This document shows positions 27,293 to 39,306 of a DNA stretch of 64,000 nucleotides, in pieces (positions within the stretch are counted from its first letter, which is position 1; each line of letters starts with the position of its first letter). Origin of the DNA: Oscheius dolichura (lineage: Eukaryota; Nematoda; Chromadorea; Rhabditida; Rhabditidae); assembly GCA_932521035.1 (NCBI GenBank), contig OW051497.1, positions 5,518,001 to 5,582,000 of the forward strand, read 5' to 3'. The position numbers and the translations under genes are program-made. Below the pieces are notes generated by a model, which was not told the origin of the DNA, ran no database searches, and was given only the letters and a program-made list of their open reading frames with translations.

Positions 27293-27300
27293 GGGCGGAG
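27293..27300 (+). promoter_or_regulatory. GC-box-like site before the IgCAM start
   Basis: GGGCGGAG is identical to the octamer at 17971-17978 in front of flp-8. It lies 49 bases before the ATG at 27342. Confidence 0.4.
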
Positions 27301-27341
27301 CCAGCCTGAGAACGAGCACTTTGGTCGAGCCGGCGGCTACC

Positions 27342-30300
27342 ATGCGGCCGCTTTCTATTCTTCTAATTATTTTTGTTGGTTCTATATCAGCTCAAGGTCA
27401 GTTTAACGTAGTGAGCACCCTTAAAAATGATTAAAAACCCCTTTCCCTTTTTGGCCGCTTGTTTATCAGGGGGTCATATCAATAGCCTCTCTGTTGAGAT
27501 CCAACATGTTATCTACTTCCCTCAGCTATCCTTGTTATTTCCCTCCTTTTCCACTTGGATACCCCTGTTTTCTAGCTCGGTCACACTCTGCCCAACATTC
27601 CTTTCATTTTTCTAGGCGCTAATCTTTGTCTCTAATCCTTATATCGTTCTGTCACCTCCTTATCTCGAAACTTCGTTTTCCTCGCGCCTGGAGATTAACT
27701 TACTTGACAGCAAACAGGGTGATTGGCACGGTGATGTAGTTTCGGTGCTGTGTTTGACGGACTTCACAGCTTCCTCCGCCCACTTCACTCCGAAATTGAG
27801 CGCAACCGGAAAAAAGCAGAGAGACAACCTCGCTCAGTATTAGGAAAGAGTGATTCATTGGGACGTATAGCTTATTTCCGCTACTGGGAAGCTAGAAGTA
27901 ACCACGAATTAAGCTGAGGTAGGAGCCCTAATTGATCTCTCAAGCTTAATCCGCACCACATTTCGAGCAGTACATCCCTCCGAACTCTACGAATAAATTA
28001 ACAGGATTTGAATGACAAAATGAGTTCCCCCCTGGGGACACGGGGGCTGAGCCGTAGTGTTCCTTCTTTTGAAAAAGACGAATGCTCTCTTCATCACTGG
28101 ATGCAACGTCAATGAGCAGACGCGACAAATCAACGCAACTGCGCAGCAATTCTTCCTCTAGTTTGGTATCCCTAGGGTCGGACCAAGACCGCTAATAGCG
28201 TCTTTTTGTTGGCAGCAGCCAAAGAATGGCAGGCAACTCTAACGACAAACAGATTTAAAAGAAAAGTACAAGTTAAGAACAAGAAAAAACACGCGTTCCT
28301 CAACTGGCGAATATCATTTTTTTAAAGTGCTCCGATATGTTTGAAGTAGCGCGTTCTCGCTATCGCGCGCGTGAGAGCAGAAGTCAATTGAGAGCTGTCT
28401 GCCAAATTAGGCAATAGCCCTTTTCCAGAATGGGCCCCCGCTAACTGTTTCTACTCATAGGTAGGGCGATTGTTAGCTCAGCGGAGTTTATTGTTACTCG
28501 GATGATACGGCTATTATGCGGCATAGTAGCGTAAGCGCTGCGTCTGCTCTGCGCTATTTGCTTACCTGCGCTAGCAAAGCTCAGCTTTTATCTACACATG
28601 TACGTCCTCACCAGGGCAGAAAACTGTGGCATCGATTTACCAGCTTCAATGTTAACAGCCACTTGAACAATGGTGGCAACTCGAACAAGCAACATTCGTC
28701 CTTCCCTCTTCAACCGTGCAAAATCCGAGCAGGGGCTCTGAGAATCCATTTCAATTTTACATTTTATCAATAGTAGGCAGCGGGGATGGAACCGTGTTTC
28801 ATGAATGCACGCCTCTTTCACAATACAGGCGAACAGTATTTACCATCGGCGGTGTTGGATTTCATTCGGTCCATCCAGCGTAAAGCTTAATCACCGTGCT
28901 CGTTCGTCTGGAAAATTGACAAGATGAATGTGTCGTTCTTGCAAACAAGCCTAAATACGAGGCAGGGGTTTATTTTGATGGCCGAGGGGGTGTTCCTCGA
29001 AACTTACAGAACTTAACCGGGTAGACACGTCCCTTTTTGGCGCTTGCTATCATAACTGTTTCTACCCTGTTCTTCCTTGGGGCCATCACTATCGCAGAAC
29101 TCGCTTCTTCAATAATTTTCTAACACCGGAACGGGCGTTTGAGTTCCTCCCGCGCAATTAGAAGGCCTCTTTGCATGCATAGTTCATGACAGACATTGGG
29201 TGATTGCGTGACACTTTGGCACCGATTGGGAGGATTTAGCAACTAACAGGCTAATGCATGACTTAGGGTGTTTATTAACTTTATCACTGTTATGCATATG
29301 CCCCGAGGTCGTAAACATTTATGGTTATGTGGACTAGTAAATCAAAATTTCTGCCGAAGTCAGATCGGGTATTTTCGACCTTCGAGAAAGGGGACGGGAG
29401 ACACATTCAACGTTGACTCTATTATGCTTTTTGCCATCACAAATTACCGCCTTTTCAAACACTCTTCGTGTGAAACGGAAGCGCGGGAGCTGACCCAGTC
29501 GGTGTGTCATTCCTCAGAGAAAACCGTGACCCTTTGTTCCGGCAAAGGTTCTCACCTTTGTGATCCATGGCACCGGTAGAATGACTCAAGGGCAGCCAAT
29601 CCCGACCGGCTATTGCTAGTAATATGCTAATTTCCGGCCTTTCGTGCTGAGCAGACGCCGCCAAAGGATCATAAATATGTCAGCCTCTATAAATTGGTCC
29701 GTAGTACGTATCTTGACAGAAGCTCCCCCCGATGATCATGATTTCAATTAGCCTCGTGGGATTCTTTTTTCTAAATTCTTAGTGGAGGGTGTTCCTTTAC
29801 CAACTTTGGGGTTCGGGGATTATAGGACAGAACATCTGGGTAGCGGAGAACGTGGGACCTTGGCTAATGCCAACTATTGTAAACCGAATGGCAGCTGGTA
29901 CATGGTGCATACTGCTCTATTGTGAGTATGTTAATTGTCACGGGTTGGCGCAACAGTTCTTAGCCATGATGCTGAAGATCGCGAAAGAGGCTAATTAGCT
30001 GCTACTATTGCTGCCCTCTCCTTGCTGATAGGAGAGGCATAAACCCTGATATTTTGAGACCCCCCTCGTTGGCCGTCGTCTCGATGTCCATTTGTTTGTT
30101 TGCTCGACGTGTTTTCAATATGGTGACCGGGATGTGGACCATTTCCTTAGAACAGAAGCCAATTAGTCGGCACAGCTCTACCAATCTGAGGTTATGCAAA
30201 TGACGCTCTGCTGTTATCCGACACTTAGGACGCGTCAAGTACGCGACACCTTGCGCCCGCAAATACCATCTTCTCAAACAAACTCAGCGAGAAGCAGGTG

Positions 30301-33300
30301 AATCTTCGAAATCGTAATACACCGTTTAACCACGGGGATTACAATGTGTTCTTGTTGAGTAGACTCGCGTGACTTGGAATCAGAGTCAAGCTACTCCACT
30401 GCCAAGAGAAACAATGTAATCCGTTTATTGCGGAAGAGTGCGTTGCAATCTGGGAACTCAGAGGTAGCGGCGGGGAATTACCTCGGTTTGTTCCAGGGCA
30501 ACCGGCACTAAAAGAACAAAACCTGAGAGATATAAAATTGTAGGAAAAGGAGTTGAAAATAAGAGCTTCTTCTTCTAGAATTTGTTGACAGTCCTTCAGA
30601 TAGAACTATCCACCAAAGGTTTTTTTTAATCCAAATTGTTTCATGATCTAATCTCGCTTGAGCAATTCTTTCTGATGTAAAAGATCCCGCTGACATGACA
30701 TGGTAATCGGGTTGATTAATTGCGTGGCGATATCCCTTACAGATAGTAGATTTGGCAGCTAGTATGACAAATCTGCCGCATCCGAGCGTATTCCTCACCC
30801 CATATGGTTTTATTTGTGCAAGCACCTACTGGGCCTCAGCAGCGGAGCTAATGGGAAATGAGATACAGTCCAGCTGAGGGGGTTAAAAGCGACACCCCAT
30901 ACACCTTAATAGAGTGGATACCCTTATACCCTTTTTTCAGATGATGATGATTTCTCTAACCCTGTGGAGTTGGAATCCCTTCACATGGACTACGACAGTA
31001 AAACTATTATCCTCCGGGAATGTAAGGGGGTTTCAATCTACTGGTTACTGAACCTTTTCCAGCTAAGCGATTAGTTATTACATGTACGTATGCTAAAGAG
31101 GATATTGCCGATATTTCCGAGCTACAATGGAAGCGCGAAGGCGGAAAAAACATCGATGAGTCGAGTTCTCCCAGGTGAGTAAACCGCCCTTTTTCACCAG
31201 TCGGGAAGGACAGATCAATATAGTCTATTTGTCGATGCTTGTTCGTCCTACCTCCTCTCATTAGAATTCAAAATACTCGACGTTTGTTAGAGTTCGGGAG
31301 GACAGCTGGATACACGCGCCACGGACACACGCTGTTTGTACAGGGTTGTGTTACCCCATTTTGATAGTAGAACTGAAATGGATACACCCTAGAGCCTAAC
31401 TGAGTCTGAGAAAATCGCCATCTAAACTTGGTGCCAGATGCCCCGGGGGACTACTGAAAGTGATAAGTGATGTCGCGTTCTTTTGCTAACGATGCTCGCT
31501 CTTGTTCACAAGTACCGGGGAAAACTCCACTCGTTTCAGTGTTTTCACAGTTGGTCTCCGAACTTACAAGACTGGCTATCGAAAGAGAAACTTGCACTTC
31601 ACCGCCATTCACAAGCGTGATGCCGGAACGTACACCTGCTCCGGAAAGAATTTGGACGGCACCACTTATCAGAACAGCGTGAAAGTCGTAGTTCTGGGTA
31701 ATGCAACCCTCAGTTTTTTTAATCCTCTAACCTTTTCAGATCAGATCGCATGGACTGATCCTTCCACGGAGGTTGGTGCCTTGGTTGGCGAGCCTTTGAC
31801 CATTGACTGCTCCGTGAAAAAGTCGGGATCTAGTGAACCACAGATTCAAATCACCAACGGAGATGGTGAAGCATTAGACTGTATGGCTTCCACGTTTACT
31901 TACACGTTTTCTTTTTAGCTGAGGAGTATACCATCGCTGGAAATGAGGTCACTATCCAAGAACTCTCTCGTGATTTCAGTGGCAAGGTGCAGTTTTTGGT
32001 GTGTGTCCAATGTGATTAATAATTTAGAAGATATCCTGCGTCCATGTTGAGTTGGTAACACGAGGAGATGATGAGGACTTCCCGCTCGTGGATAGGAAAG
32101 ACGTGGAAATTGTGGCATGGCGTAGGATTCAATTTCATATTTATTTCTAATGTTTGCCTTTGAAGATAAGCCGGAGTTCGATGAGGATGTCAAGGAACAG
32201 TACACCATCGTTTCTGAGAAAAATAACAAGCACAATTATGTGGGTTATCTGCTGCTGACGGAGCAGAGTCATTTCCAGGCCACTTTGTTTTGCAACGTTA
32301 CTGCGAGCAGCCCCCCGGCTACCCATTTTATGTTCTACCGAGGAAACGAGGCCCTGGATGATCCCGAGAAATATGATCTGACTAGACATATTGGAGACAT
32401 CCAAGGAGCAGATCTCAAGGCAGCTTGTTCGGTCTATCTTTCACATGTTTACTCTTTAGATCAAGCACCTCAATCGTGATGACCTCGATGAGTACAGGTG
32501 TGAAGTCAACAATGGAAAAGCCAAGGCTTCTCAAATCATTCACCTGAAAGAAGCTAGTAAGTTATTATCCGTTGAAAAGGGGGCTTGCCTGACACAATAA
32601 TGATATTGTACAGAATTCCTAGAAATCCGACGGCGGCCAATTGAAGAAAAGAGTAAGGAGTGAATTAACCCCTTAGCGTATTCCAACATTTGTTGTCCAA
32701 GTGTAAAATAATGTGAAAGTCCTGTTTGAATTGGGTTTTACCGCGGTTTCTTTGGGTTGAACGGGATAAGGCGATACTCAGTTTCCGACTATCTCACTAT
32801 AAATGAACAATCTTAAAATTAAAGGGATACCCGTACATTTCTCGTTCGACCCAAGACAAGTTTCTATCAAACCGCTTCATATATGCATTTCAGGTCCTCC
32901 TCCTGAGCCCAAGGTAACTCTTGAAAAGATTAAAAAGCATGGACTCGTCTGGAAGATTCAGTCTTCTGAGGTAAACAACCGATACTCGCTATAATACAAG
33001 GCATTTAGAAAGACAGTGAACTCCCTGCTAACGAGATTAAAATCGAATACGTTCGCAAGGCCATTTTGCTCGAGAAAGATATCGACAGTGATGAAGATGA
33101 CGAGCTGAGCGATGCCGTCTGGGAGCGTCATGGCATTTCCGTGACAAAGACCAAATGTACGTTCTTGAATTTTTGTTTCCTAACAGTCGCAATTCAGCTC
33201 AGAGCAATATCTATGAGATCAATGGACTGAGGCAAGGATCAGATTACAAGTTCAGGTTCAGACAGATCAGCCAAGCCGGGGCCGGTGAGTAATTGTGTTT

Positions 33301-33448
33301 ATAGGTAGACAAGAATGTTTTAGGGGAAGCAATAACCGTCTCCGCCCGGACAGCTGACGACGTCCTTCAAATGGAGGAAATGGACTCGGCTTCCTGCTCA
33401 CTGCTTCTCGTTTCACTCAGTGTGCTCATTCTCTCTTTCCTCTGGTAA
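27342..33448 (+). CDS. GPI-anchored IgCAM: three Ig domains and one FN3 (RIG/NCAM type)
   Basis: Fourteen exons give 520 aa: 27342-27396, 30941-31021, 31063-31174, 31513-31697, 31740-31880, 31919-31986, 32028-32121, 32166-32419, 32460-32556, 32614-32652, 32894-32970, 33009-33156, 33198-33284, 33324-33448. Residues 1-17 are a signal peptide (MRPLSILLIIFVGS). Ig1 shows LVITCTY and DAGTYTCSG; Ig2 LTIDCSV and KISCVHV; Ig3 ATLFCNV and DEYRCEV. The FN3 domain has VWERHGISVTKT and YEINGLRQGSDYKF. The protein ends in a hydrophobic tail (SLLLVSLSVLILSFLW) after a small-residue stretch DSAS, a GPI-attachment pattern. This is the plan of neuronal IgCAMs such as C. elegans RIG proteins, which work at synapses and axons; the exact ortholog is not settled. 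One intron (32420-32459) is GC-AG. Confidence 0.9.
27397..30940 (+). other. 3544-nt first intron of the IgCAM gene
   Basis: Donor and acceptor join CAA G to AT GAT in phase, making the exon after the signal peptide start with a run of Asp. The intron is about 80 times longer than most in this window. I found no nested coding gene or tRNA on either strand; the open frames inside are short and lack splice support. It is the likely home of cis-regulatory elements. Confidence 0.75.
32420..32459 (+). other. GC-AG intron in the IgCAM gene
   Basis: The frame before it ends AAG and reads into stops if unspliced. Removing 40 nt from gcagct to tttag restores the third Ig domain (IKHLNRDDLDEYRC). No usable GT donor is present at the right phase. 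Confidence 0.65.
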
Positions 33449-33929
33449 TTATGCGACAATATCAATTTTAATATTTTAATGTTTTTTTGTCAATACCTCC
33501 TACGGTTGCTAACACAGCATTAATTAATTTGTATTTAGAATTCTATAGGTATATGAATTCCTATAATTTCCATTAACCATTGAACATCCCGTGAAATTTG
33601 TTCTGTCATTTGGTTGTGTTTTACATGATATTCATTCTGTTTAAAAATAAAAAGCACTATATCTACAACAGAGAGCACCGCCGACGATTATTAAAACGGA
33701 TTCTCCAATAGAAAGACATATAGGCGGTACTGCACAAGAAAATGCAGAAAAACAATATGGGGGATATTGCGATTGCGCCGGTTTCCCTCAGTGAAATCGC
33801 TTGGAACAACAGTAATTACGGTCTAGCGAAAGAACTGAGGGAAACCAGGAAAGGCACACACACGAACAACACACACGGAATGTCAGAATCTTAACTTATG
33901 AAACACGCGACTCTTAAATAGAAGCCGAG
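33449..33929. other. convergent intergenic region, IgCAM and collagen 3' ends
   Basis: AATAAA at 33646-33651 serves the IgCAM gene. Nothing else stands out. A clear minus-strand AATAAA for the collagen gene was not found. Confidence 0.5.
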
Positions 33930-36095
33930 TTAATACCCAGGAGCAGTTCGAGGAGGAGGACAATGTGAGCACGAGCCGGCAGATCCCCTCCGTCCTGCCG
34001 GGCCAGAAGCTCCAGGCCGTCCAGGGTTTCCAGTAGGGCCAGGAATTCCTTCGTCTCCCTCCGGTCCGGTTGGTCCAGGCAATCCAGGAGATCCTAATAA
34101 CGATAACTTCGCTAGGCAAGACAGCAACTTACCGGGAGGTCCTTCAACTCCAGGAGGTCCAGGGGGTCCGGCAGGTCCTATATTTGGGCGTAAATTACAG
34201 TAAGCAACCTTACCAGGCTGTCCAGGTTCACCAGGGGGTCCAGGTTTCTCGATGACAGTCCCGTCAGGACCTGGTTCTCCTGCGGCTCCGACTTTTCCAG
34301 GATCACCCGCAGGCCCGGGAGGTCCGGGCGGACCTATATTTTAATTTTAAACACAAACATAAAACGTTTCTCACCAGGCCGCCCTCTAATGCCTCCATCA
34401 GCGGATCTTCCTGGAGGCCCAGGAGGCCCTCTGGCTCCCTTGGGCCCAATATCACCAGGAGCTCCTTAAAACTTTAGTTGTATATTTAGAGACAATTGAG
34501 GAGATAAAGCTCAAAGTTCTGACGCAAGCAGATTTAAGAGCTATGAAACTGGAACCGTGAGATTTCAGCAAAATGAGGAGAGTTTTGGAATAGCTCGAGA
34601 TAAATGCAGACATAAAAGGGCCAGACGGGACCGCGGGTATGTTCCGGTAGGGACTGACACACAGAAATATGTGCCACGATGCAGCGGTTTCGCTTGTGCG
34701 GACGAAAAACGCGATGCCAAGGTTCCTATAACCGGTTCAGAGGCGTTTCACTTTCCCCGGGCAAAATGGCATTCCGTTTTTTTTGCTCTGATTCAATCTG
34801 CTCTTTAAAATAAATTGTATCTATGGCAACTCGCTGTCTACGGTCTGCAGAAAAAAAGTATACCTGCGGGGCCTGGCGGACAGTCAAAACAGAAATCTCG
34901 TTGATTCGACGAGGCAGATGACCCATCGAGTCCGGGACGACCAGCCCTCCCAGGCTGCCCGTCAAGGCCGTCCTTACCGTCACGACCGTTCGTTCCAGGC
35001 TCACCGGGAGCCCCTATTCCACACCCGCAACCTGAACCATGAGATAAAGTACAGTTGGACGCCGGTTTGAACATATTTCAAAGCTAACTAAAGGGGTTAA
35101 GAAGCGTTAGTGCTTACATTGAGACTGGGTGGACTGTTTATTGTTGACTTCTTCTGAAGGAATATATTCTCTCAGAGGTGCTGTTTGATAGCTACCGTAA
35201 CTTGCGCCGTATCCTCCGTAGGCTTCTCGAGCTGGTCGTTCCTAGAGCCAATTGGTTCGCCTCATTAGAACACAAAAAATTGAATGTTTTGCATACCTTT
35301 TTGGTGAATTGCCGATGCGCCTTGCCTACTTCCTGCCAAAGAGAACCCGATCGCGACTGAAAGTAAATGTTGTTAGGAAACTAGTTCCAGTAAAAGAGAA
35401 GATTAGCACCGTTAGACCAGACCACTTCCGAGCCAGGTATGGCAGTCGAACACCAACGACCATGTCTCATAACAGCTCAGCCCCGACAACCTTATTAGAC
35501 ATTTTCCCGTTAAATTTAAGGTAATAATGAAAATAGATGGATTCTAATAAAGGAGTGCAATGACCAAAGACGCAAGATACTATCAACTAACTGCCTTTTT
35601 GCAAGTCTTTGCAAAGTGCAGAACTGTCGCCCTGATAAACAAATTAATGTGCTTCCCTATTGCAAACGCGTAAGGTGTTTCCCCGCTTGTTTTTCTGCGT
35701 TGCATCACGTTTGCCTACAGAAGAATACTAGTCGGTGGCTGGTCAGCGCGGTATCCCACAGGGAGCGCAGACTTTTATGGATATTTTTGGAAAAACTGGC
35801 AGCCCACCTTGATAGGTGCTAGCAATTAGTGGATCTATTAAAACTATCATGTGTGGTTTCTTACCTTACAGTAGTCGACCTCGTTCTGCAAAAGACTCTG
35901 CACGTGCTGTACGTAGTTGTAGATGAGAGGAACAGCTAAAATACACACAAATGCTGCCGCTATGGACATTCCCACTCCTGAAACACATTTGGTTACCTAG
36001 AATCTCTCGAGATCAAGACCTGCGATAGCCATGACGCGAAGTCTTTCGGCTTCTCGCCGCAGCCGTGCCTCTGAGTCCTTTGTTAGGTCGGTCAT
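33930..36095 (-). CDS. cuticle collagen
   Basis: Nine exons on the minus strand (36095-36020, 35977-35865, 35356-35297, 35241-35118, 35031-34864, 34464-34375, 34333-34214, 34177-34133, 34093-33930) give 319 aa. Residues about 20-63 are the nematode cuticle collagen N-terminal block with a membrane-like helix ([20 protein letters not shown]) and [14 protein letters not shown] short exon encodes SLWQEV. RPAR at about 85-88 fits the RxxR furin-type processing site. Gly-X-Y blocks start near residue 127 and are interrupted by Cys groups: CCGCG before the first, DFCFDCPPG in the middle, and SCSHCPPP at the end, which form disulfide cross-links. A cttcag acceptor two bases before the ATG suggests trans-splicing. 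It is a secreted structural cuticle protein made in the hypodermis. The subfamily is not assigned. Confidence 0.95.
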
Positions 36096-37391
36096 ACCTG
36101 AAGAAATAATTGAATTACAGTATGACAAGATTATGATAAAAGAAAGTGACCGAGGCGGCTAACGGATTAAAAAACATCGGTGAAATAAGACAGGTGGCAT
36201 GGAAATCAAGATGGATCAGGAATGACAGTGACGGCTTGGCGGGTGGCAGATCTGCCCAAACTGAATGCCTTTTTGATGACCATGAAACCGAAATCTTTTC
36301 CTCAAAGCAGATGCCGACATACGATTCGCGTTGAAATTATCATGTTCGTCAATAGAAAAACTGAAAATCAGATAGGGTTGACCGATAAAACGGGCTTTCA
36401 TGAGATGATTAAAATTGTCGTTTGGGAGAAATGACACTCCCTTTTGCACTTATTGCAAAAACTACACGGATAAGCTGCACAGAAAAGGTGTGAAAAATTA
36501 TAGACAGGAGATAAAGATGACTCGGACATTGAAAAGGTGACCATGCTTAAGGAGGCGTGAGACTTTGCCCGAAAATGAACGGATACCGGTTCGACTCGGA
36601 TCACATTGCGTAGGCAAACAACAGGTGATAGCGACATATCTAAAACATTTAGCCCTTTTTCTAGCCGACCTTTGAAGGACACTGGCTCTCTATGGCATTG
36701 GAGTCTGACAGGAGAAAGAACCAATGGCTAGTCCCACATTTCCTCTTGATGCGAGGTGATAACAACCATCCTCTGCCATTAACAAGACATTCCTTTTCAG
36801 TTTGTGTTCTAAAGAAGAAAAAGATGAAATGGCAAATGCGGGATAATCTAGCGGGGGATAAACTAGCGGGGTGAATACTTGAAAACATAGGGGTTATTGC
36901 ATAATGACAGAGCCGATAGGATCTGCATAGATGAGATCCAAGCTGACACACTTTCCTCGCTCTCATTTGCAGAAGGTTGTTGAAAAAGGAACGCGCATAT
37001 ACTTTTATGGAAATTGGGATGAAATTACACCGGAACCAGGAAGAGATGTCTCAACGTGGTGACGATTTGTCTTTATTGCGGTGGCTCAAAAAAACTGGCC
37101 ATCGTCGTAAACTGCGTAACGAATGGCCGGTATGTGAGACAATAGACAGATGGTTGGGCTTGGTGACGGCCGCCTGGATATCAGACACTAACTTGATCGG
37201 CAGGCTTAACGGTGATTTACGGCATTGAGCTGGCTGGTCGCCTTCTTGCAATTAGTAGCGTGTCTACAGGTATAAGCTCTAATAGGAAAGGCGGGGGATA
37301 GTCGCCTCGATCAGGTGAACATATAGGCAAGATAATCTAATCATCATAACATTTGAACATTAACTATACACAACTGGAACGAACATTTATT
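36096..37391. other. intergenic, collagen upstream region and lipase 3' end
   Basis: The region holds the collagen promoter on one side and the lipase 3' end on the other. The reverse-strand AATAAA at 37386-37391 sits directly after the lipase stop. No further gene is supported. Confidence 0.5.
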
Positions 37392-39065
37392 TTATGGTCT
37401 ATCCAGCTGGAGTCGAATCAAGGTGTGATAGCCATTTCCCCCTTGAACCTGACGACTTCTCATAAACGGAATCCTCTCCATCGTGTGTCCCTTTCTCTGT
37501 TCAAGGTGGCGGTTAATCCAATCAGTCTCTTGCGAGTTCTTCTGCTCAGGACCAAGGTCGACATCGCTTTCATCTTCGGGGCTAACGGCTTTCCCCTGGG
37601 CTAGAGACACCTTCTGGAGTTGCTGACTGTGACCTCTATCTTCTTCAGTCTCTTCATCAGCAAACTTTTGCCGGAAGAACTTGCGGATATTCTCAATAGA
37701 GCTAGGTTTCGTATCCGAAAAAATAGATTCCAGTGTCTTGAGGTCGTCGAGTTTCTAAACCCATTGACATCTATTTTGACAAACTGACTACATGTGACCC
37801 AGTGACAGTCGTTAACGGTATCAATGAGGTCGTTCGTGGAAGGTCTCCAACTTTGGGTGCCTTCTTTTCCCTCTTTTTGTTAGTGAGAAATGTCCGTTTT
37901 CGGGAAAGAAGGTGGTGCTTTTGTATAAACGTTGTGTGGTTTTGTATTACAGTAACGAGCATCTCAAATGAATTAGGCAGGATATCGTCATGATCGAGAT
38001 TCGGAAAGACCTTATGACCATCCTCTCCAGGGATGGATGCAGTAACCTGCAAATCATGTTGTAAAGGCACGCGACTTACTTTGTCGCAGACTCTATAGCC
38101 AATTAGATGGTCTGATTGACTGTAAATAGAATAAACGTGTTTCCCTTCATAATGTGCCTTTCGGTTGATATCCTGAATTGTCTTTTTGCGAGGATCTTCC
38201 ACTTACATTTAGAAACATGCTTTCCAGGGGGCATAACCCGGAATAGAGCCCAGTAATTCGGTCGCATATTGGAGGCGTTCCTAGGACACATGCAGGGATC
38301 GGTACTCCTATAATTTGTAACTGCAAGCTATTGTAGAATAGCATGGACTGATCTTTAAAGCGATCCCATGGTTGGGACCAGCTATTCCAACAAAAGTGTC
38401 AACGTATTTCGACAGAGGGCTTCCCAGTTCCTCGTCGGTATCAACACAAAATCCTGTAAAGTTAGTACACCTCCGAATTGATCAAACCTCCTAAAACTGC
38501 CTTTCTCGCAATCGGAACTCCAAGAGAGAAGGCCACAATGTCGACATCCTTGCCGGTGTAATACCTCACGGCTAGTATCAAAGCGCGAATCTATCCCCGT
38601 TACTGACAACTTCATTCCCTACCTGTTTCACGTATTCACATCTCATGGAGTATTGTGTCCAAGCCAGAGGATTTCCCCTTGATCCATCTGAATACGTAGT
38701 CGCATACAGTTCTCCCTCCGCGTAGCCTACTTCCCTAATTCCTTCTATAAGTTAATAGCAGCATTAACACATACACGAGTTTTTCAGCAATGTTCTTCAT
38801 CTTCTCTCCAGCAGTGTCAGAGATGCCGTGTACAAAAATGATCGGATCGTTCAGAATTTCGTCGTTCGCATTGATTCTACCTCCGAACGACCCATTATCG
38901 CCAAGATCCTTCCTGAATAAGAAGAAACTTCAAGATTGAGACGACCAACCTTTGTAGCAGATCAAGAAAATTCGCTCCGTAGTTTTCTTCAATAAACTGG
39001 GCAAAATCATCAGTGAAAAAGGCAGTGGTCAAAGGAATTACCAACAACAAGGAAAGACAGCGCAT
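37392..39065 (-). CDS. secreted triacylglycerol lipase (nematode lips / lipase EstA type)
   Basis: Minus-strand exons run from ATG 39063-39065 to TAA 37392-37394. A signal peptide (MRCLSLLLVIPLTTAFF) precedes a short spacer and the lipase core: HGISDTAG near the oxyanion site, ELYATTYSDG, CEYVKQI, and a nucleophile elbow AFSLG with DIVAFSLGVPIARK, then CVDT..LG and DTFVGIAGPNHG. Family members usually have GYSLG or similar, so an Ala takes the place of the first Gly of GxSxG. IYSQSDHLIGYRVC is the expected acid-residue region. The C-terminus has an extra 120-residue hydrophilic exon (37392-37754) with acidic stretches. A 33-nt intron is at 38047-38079. One junction needed the second possible acceptor to stay in frame. 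The protein is a secreted serine esterase; its substrate is unknown. Confidence 0.85.
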
Positions 39066-39306
39066 AGAAAGTGTCTGAAGTGGCTTTGGATGACCCTCTT
39101 ATAGTCAGCTCGCACAGCAATTTGCTTTATTATCTCCCTGAGGCCGTTGAGAATAACACTTTACTGGTATAATGTTTCATTGAAACAGCAATTCAATATA
39201 TTATTCCTTGGTGATCATTCAAAGATTGCCTAAGGAGGGAAAGCTTGGAGTTAAATGCATCCAAAATAGGTGGACTGTCAAGTGGGTAAAGATCGTTTGG
39301 CATAAG
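39066..39306. other. short gap between transporter and lipase, same strand
   Basis: The reverse-strand AATAAA at 39126-39131 fits the transporter, 176 nt beyond its stop. A cttcag acceptor sits just upstream of the lipase ATG. The 241-nt spacing allows either separate promoters or an operon-like arrangement. Confidence 0.5.

Larger units (their letters stand above)
26493..27341. other. intergenic with one candidate exon
   Basis: Apart from the candidate exon at 26605-26859 nothing is supported. The distal part is the 5' flank of the IgCAM gene and carries GGGCGGAG at 27293-27300. AATAAA at 27044-27049 could serve the small upstream gene. Confidence 0.45.

Noticed and set aside
36580-36610. 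tRNA-like B box (GGTTCGACTC) in the collagen upstream region
   Set aside because: No matching A box or acceptor-stem pairing at the correct distance.
38700-38760. apparent premature stop in the lipase
   Set aside because: A second acceptor 10 nt downstream gives a 41-nt intron and an intact frame.
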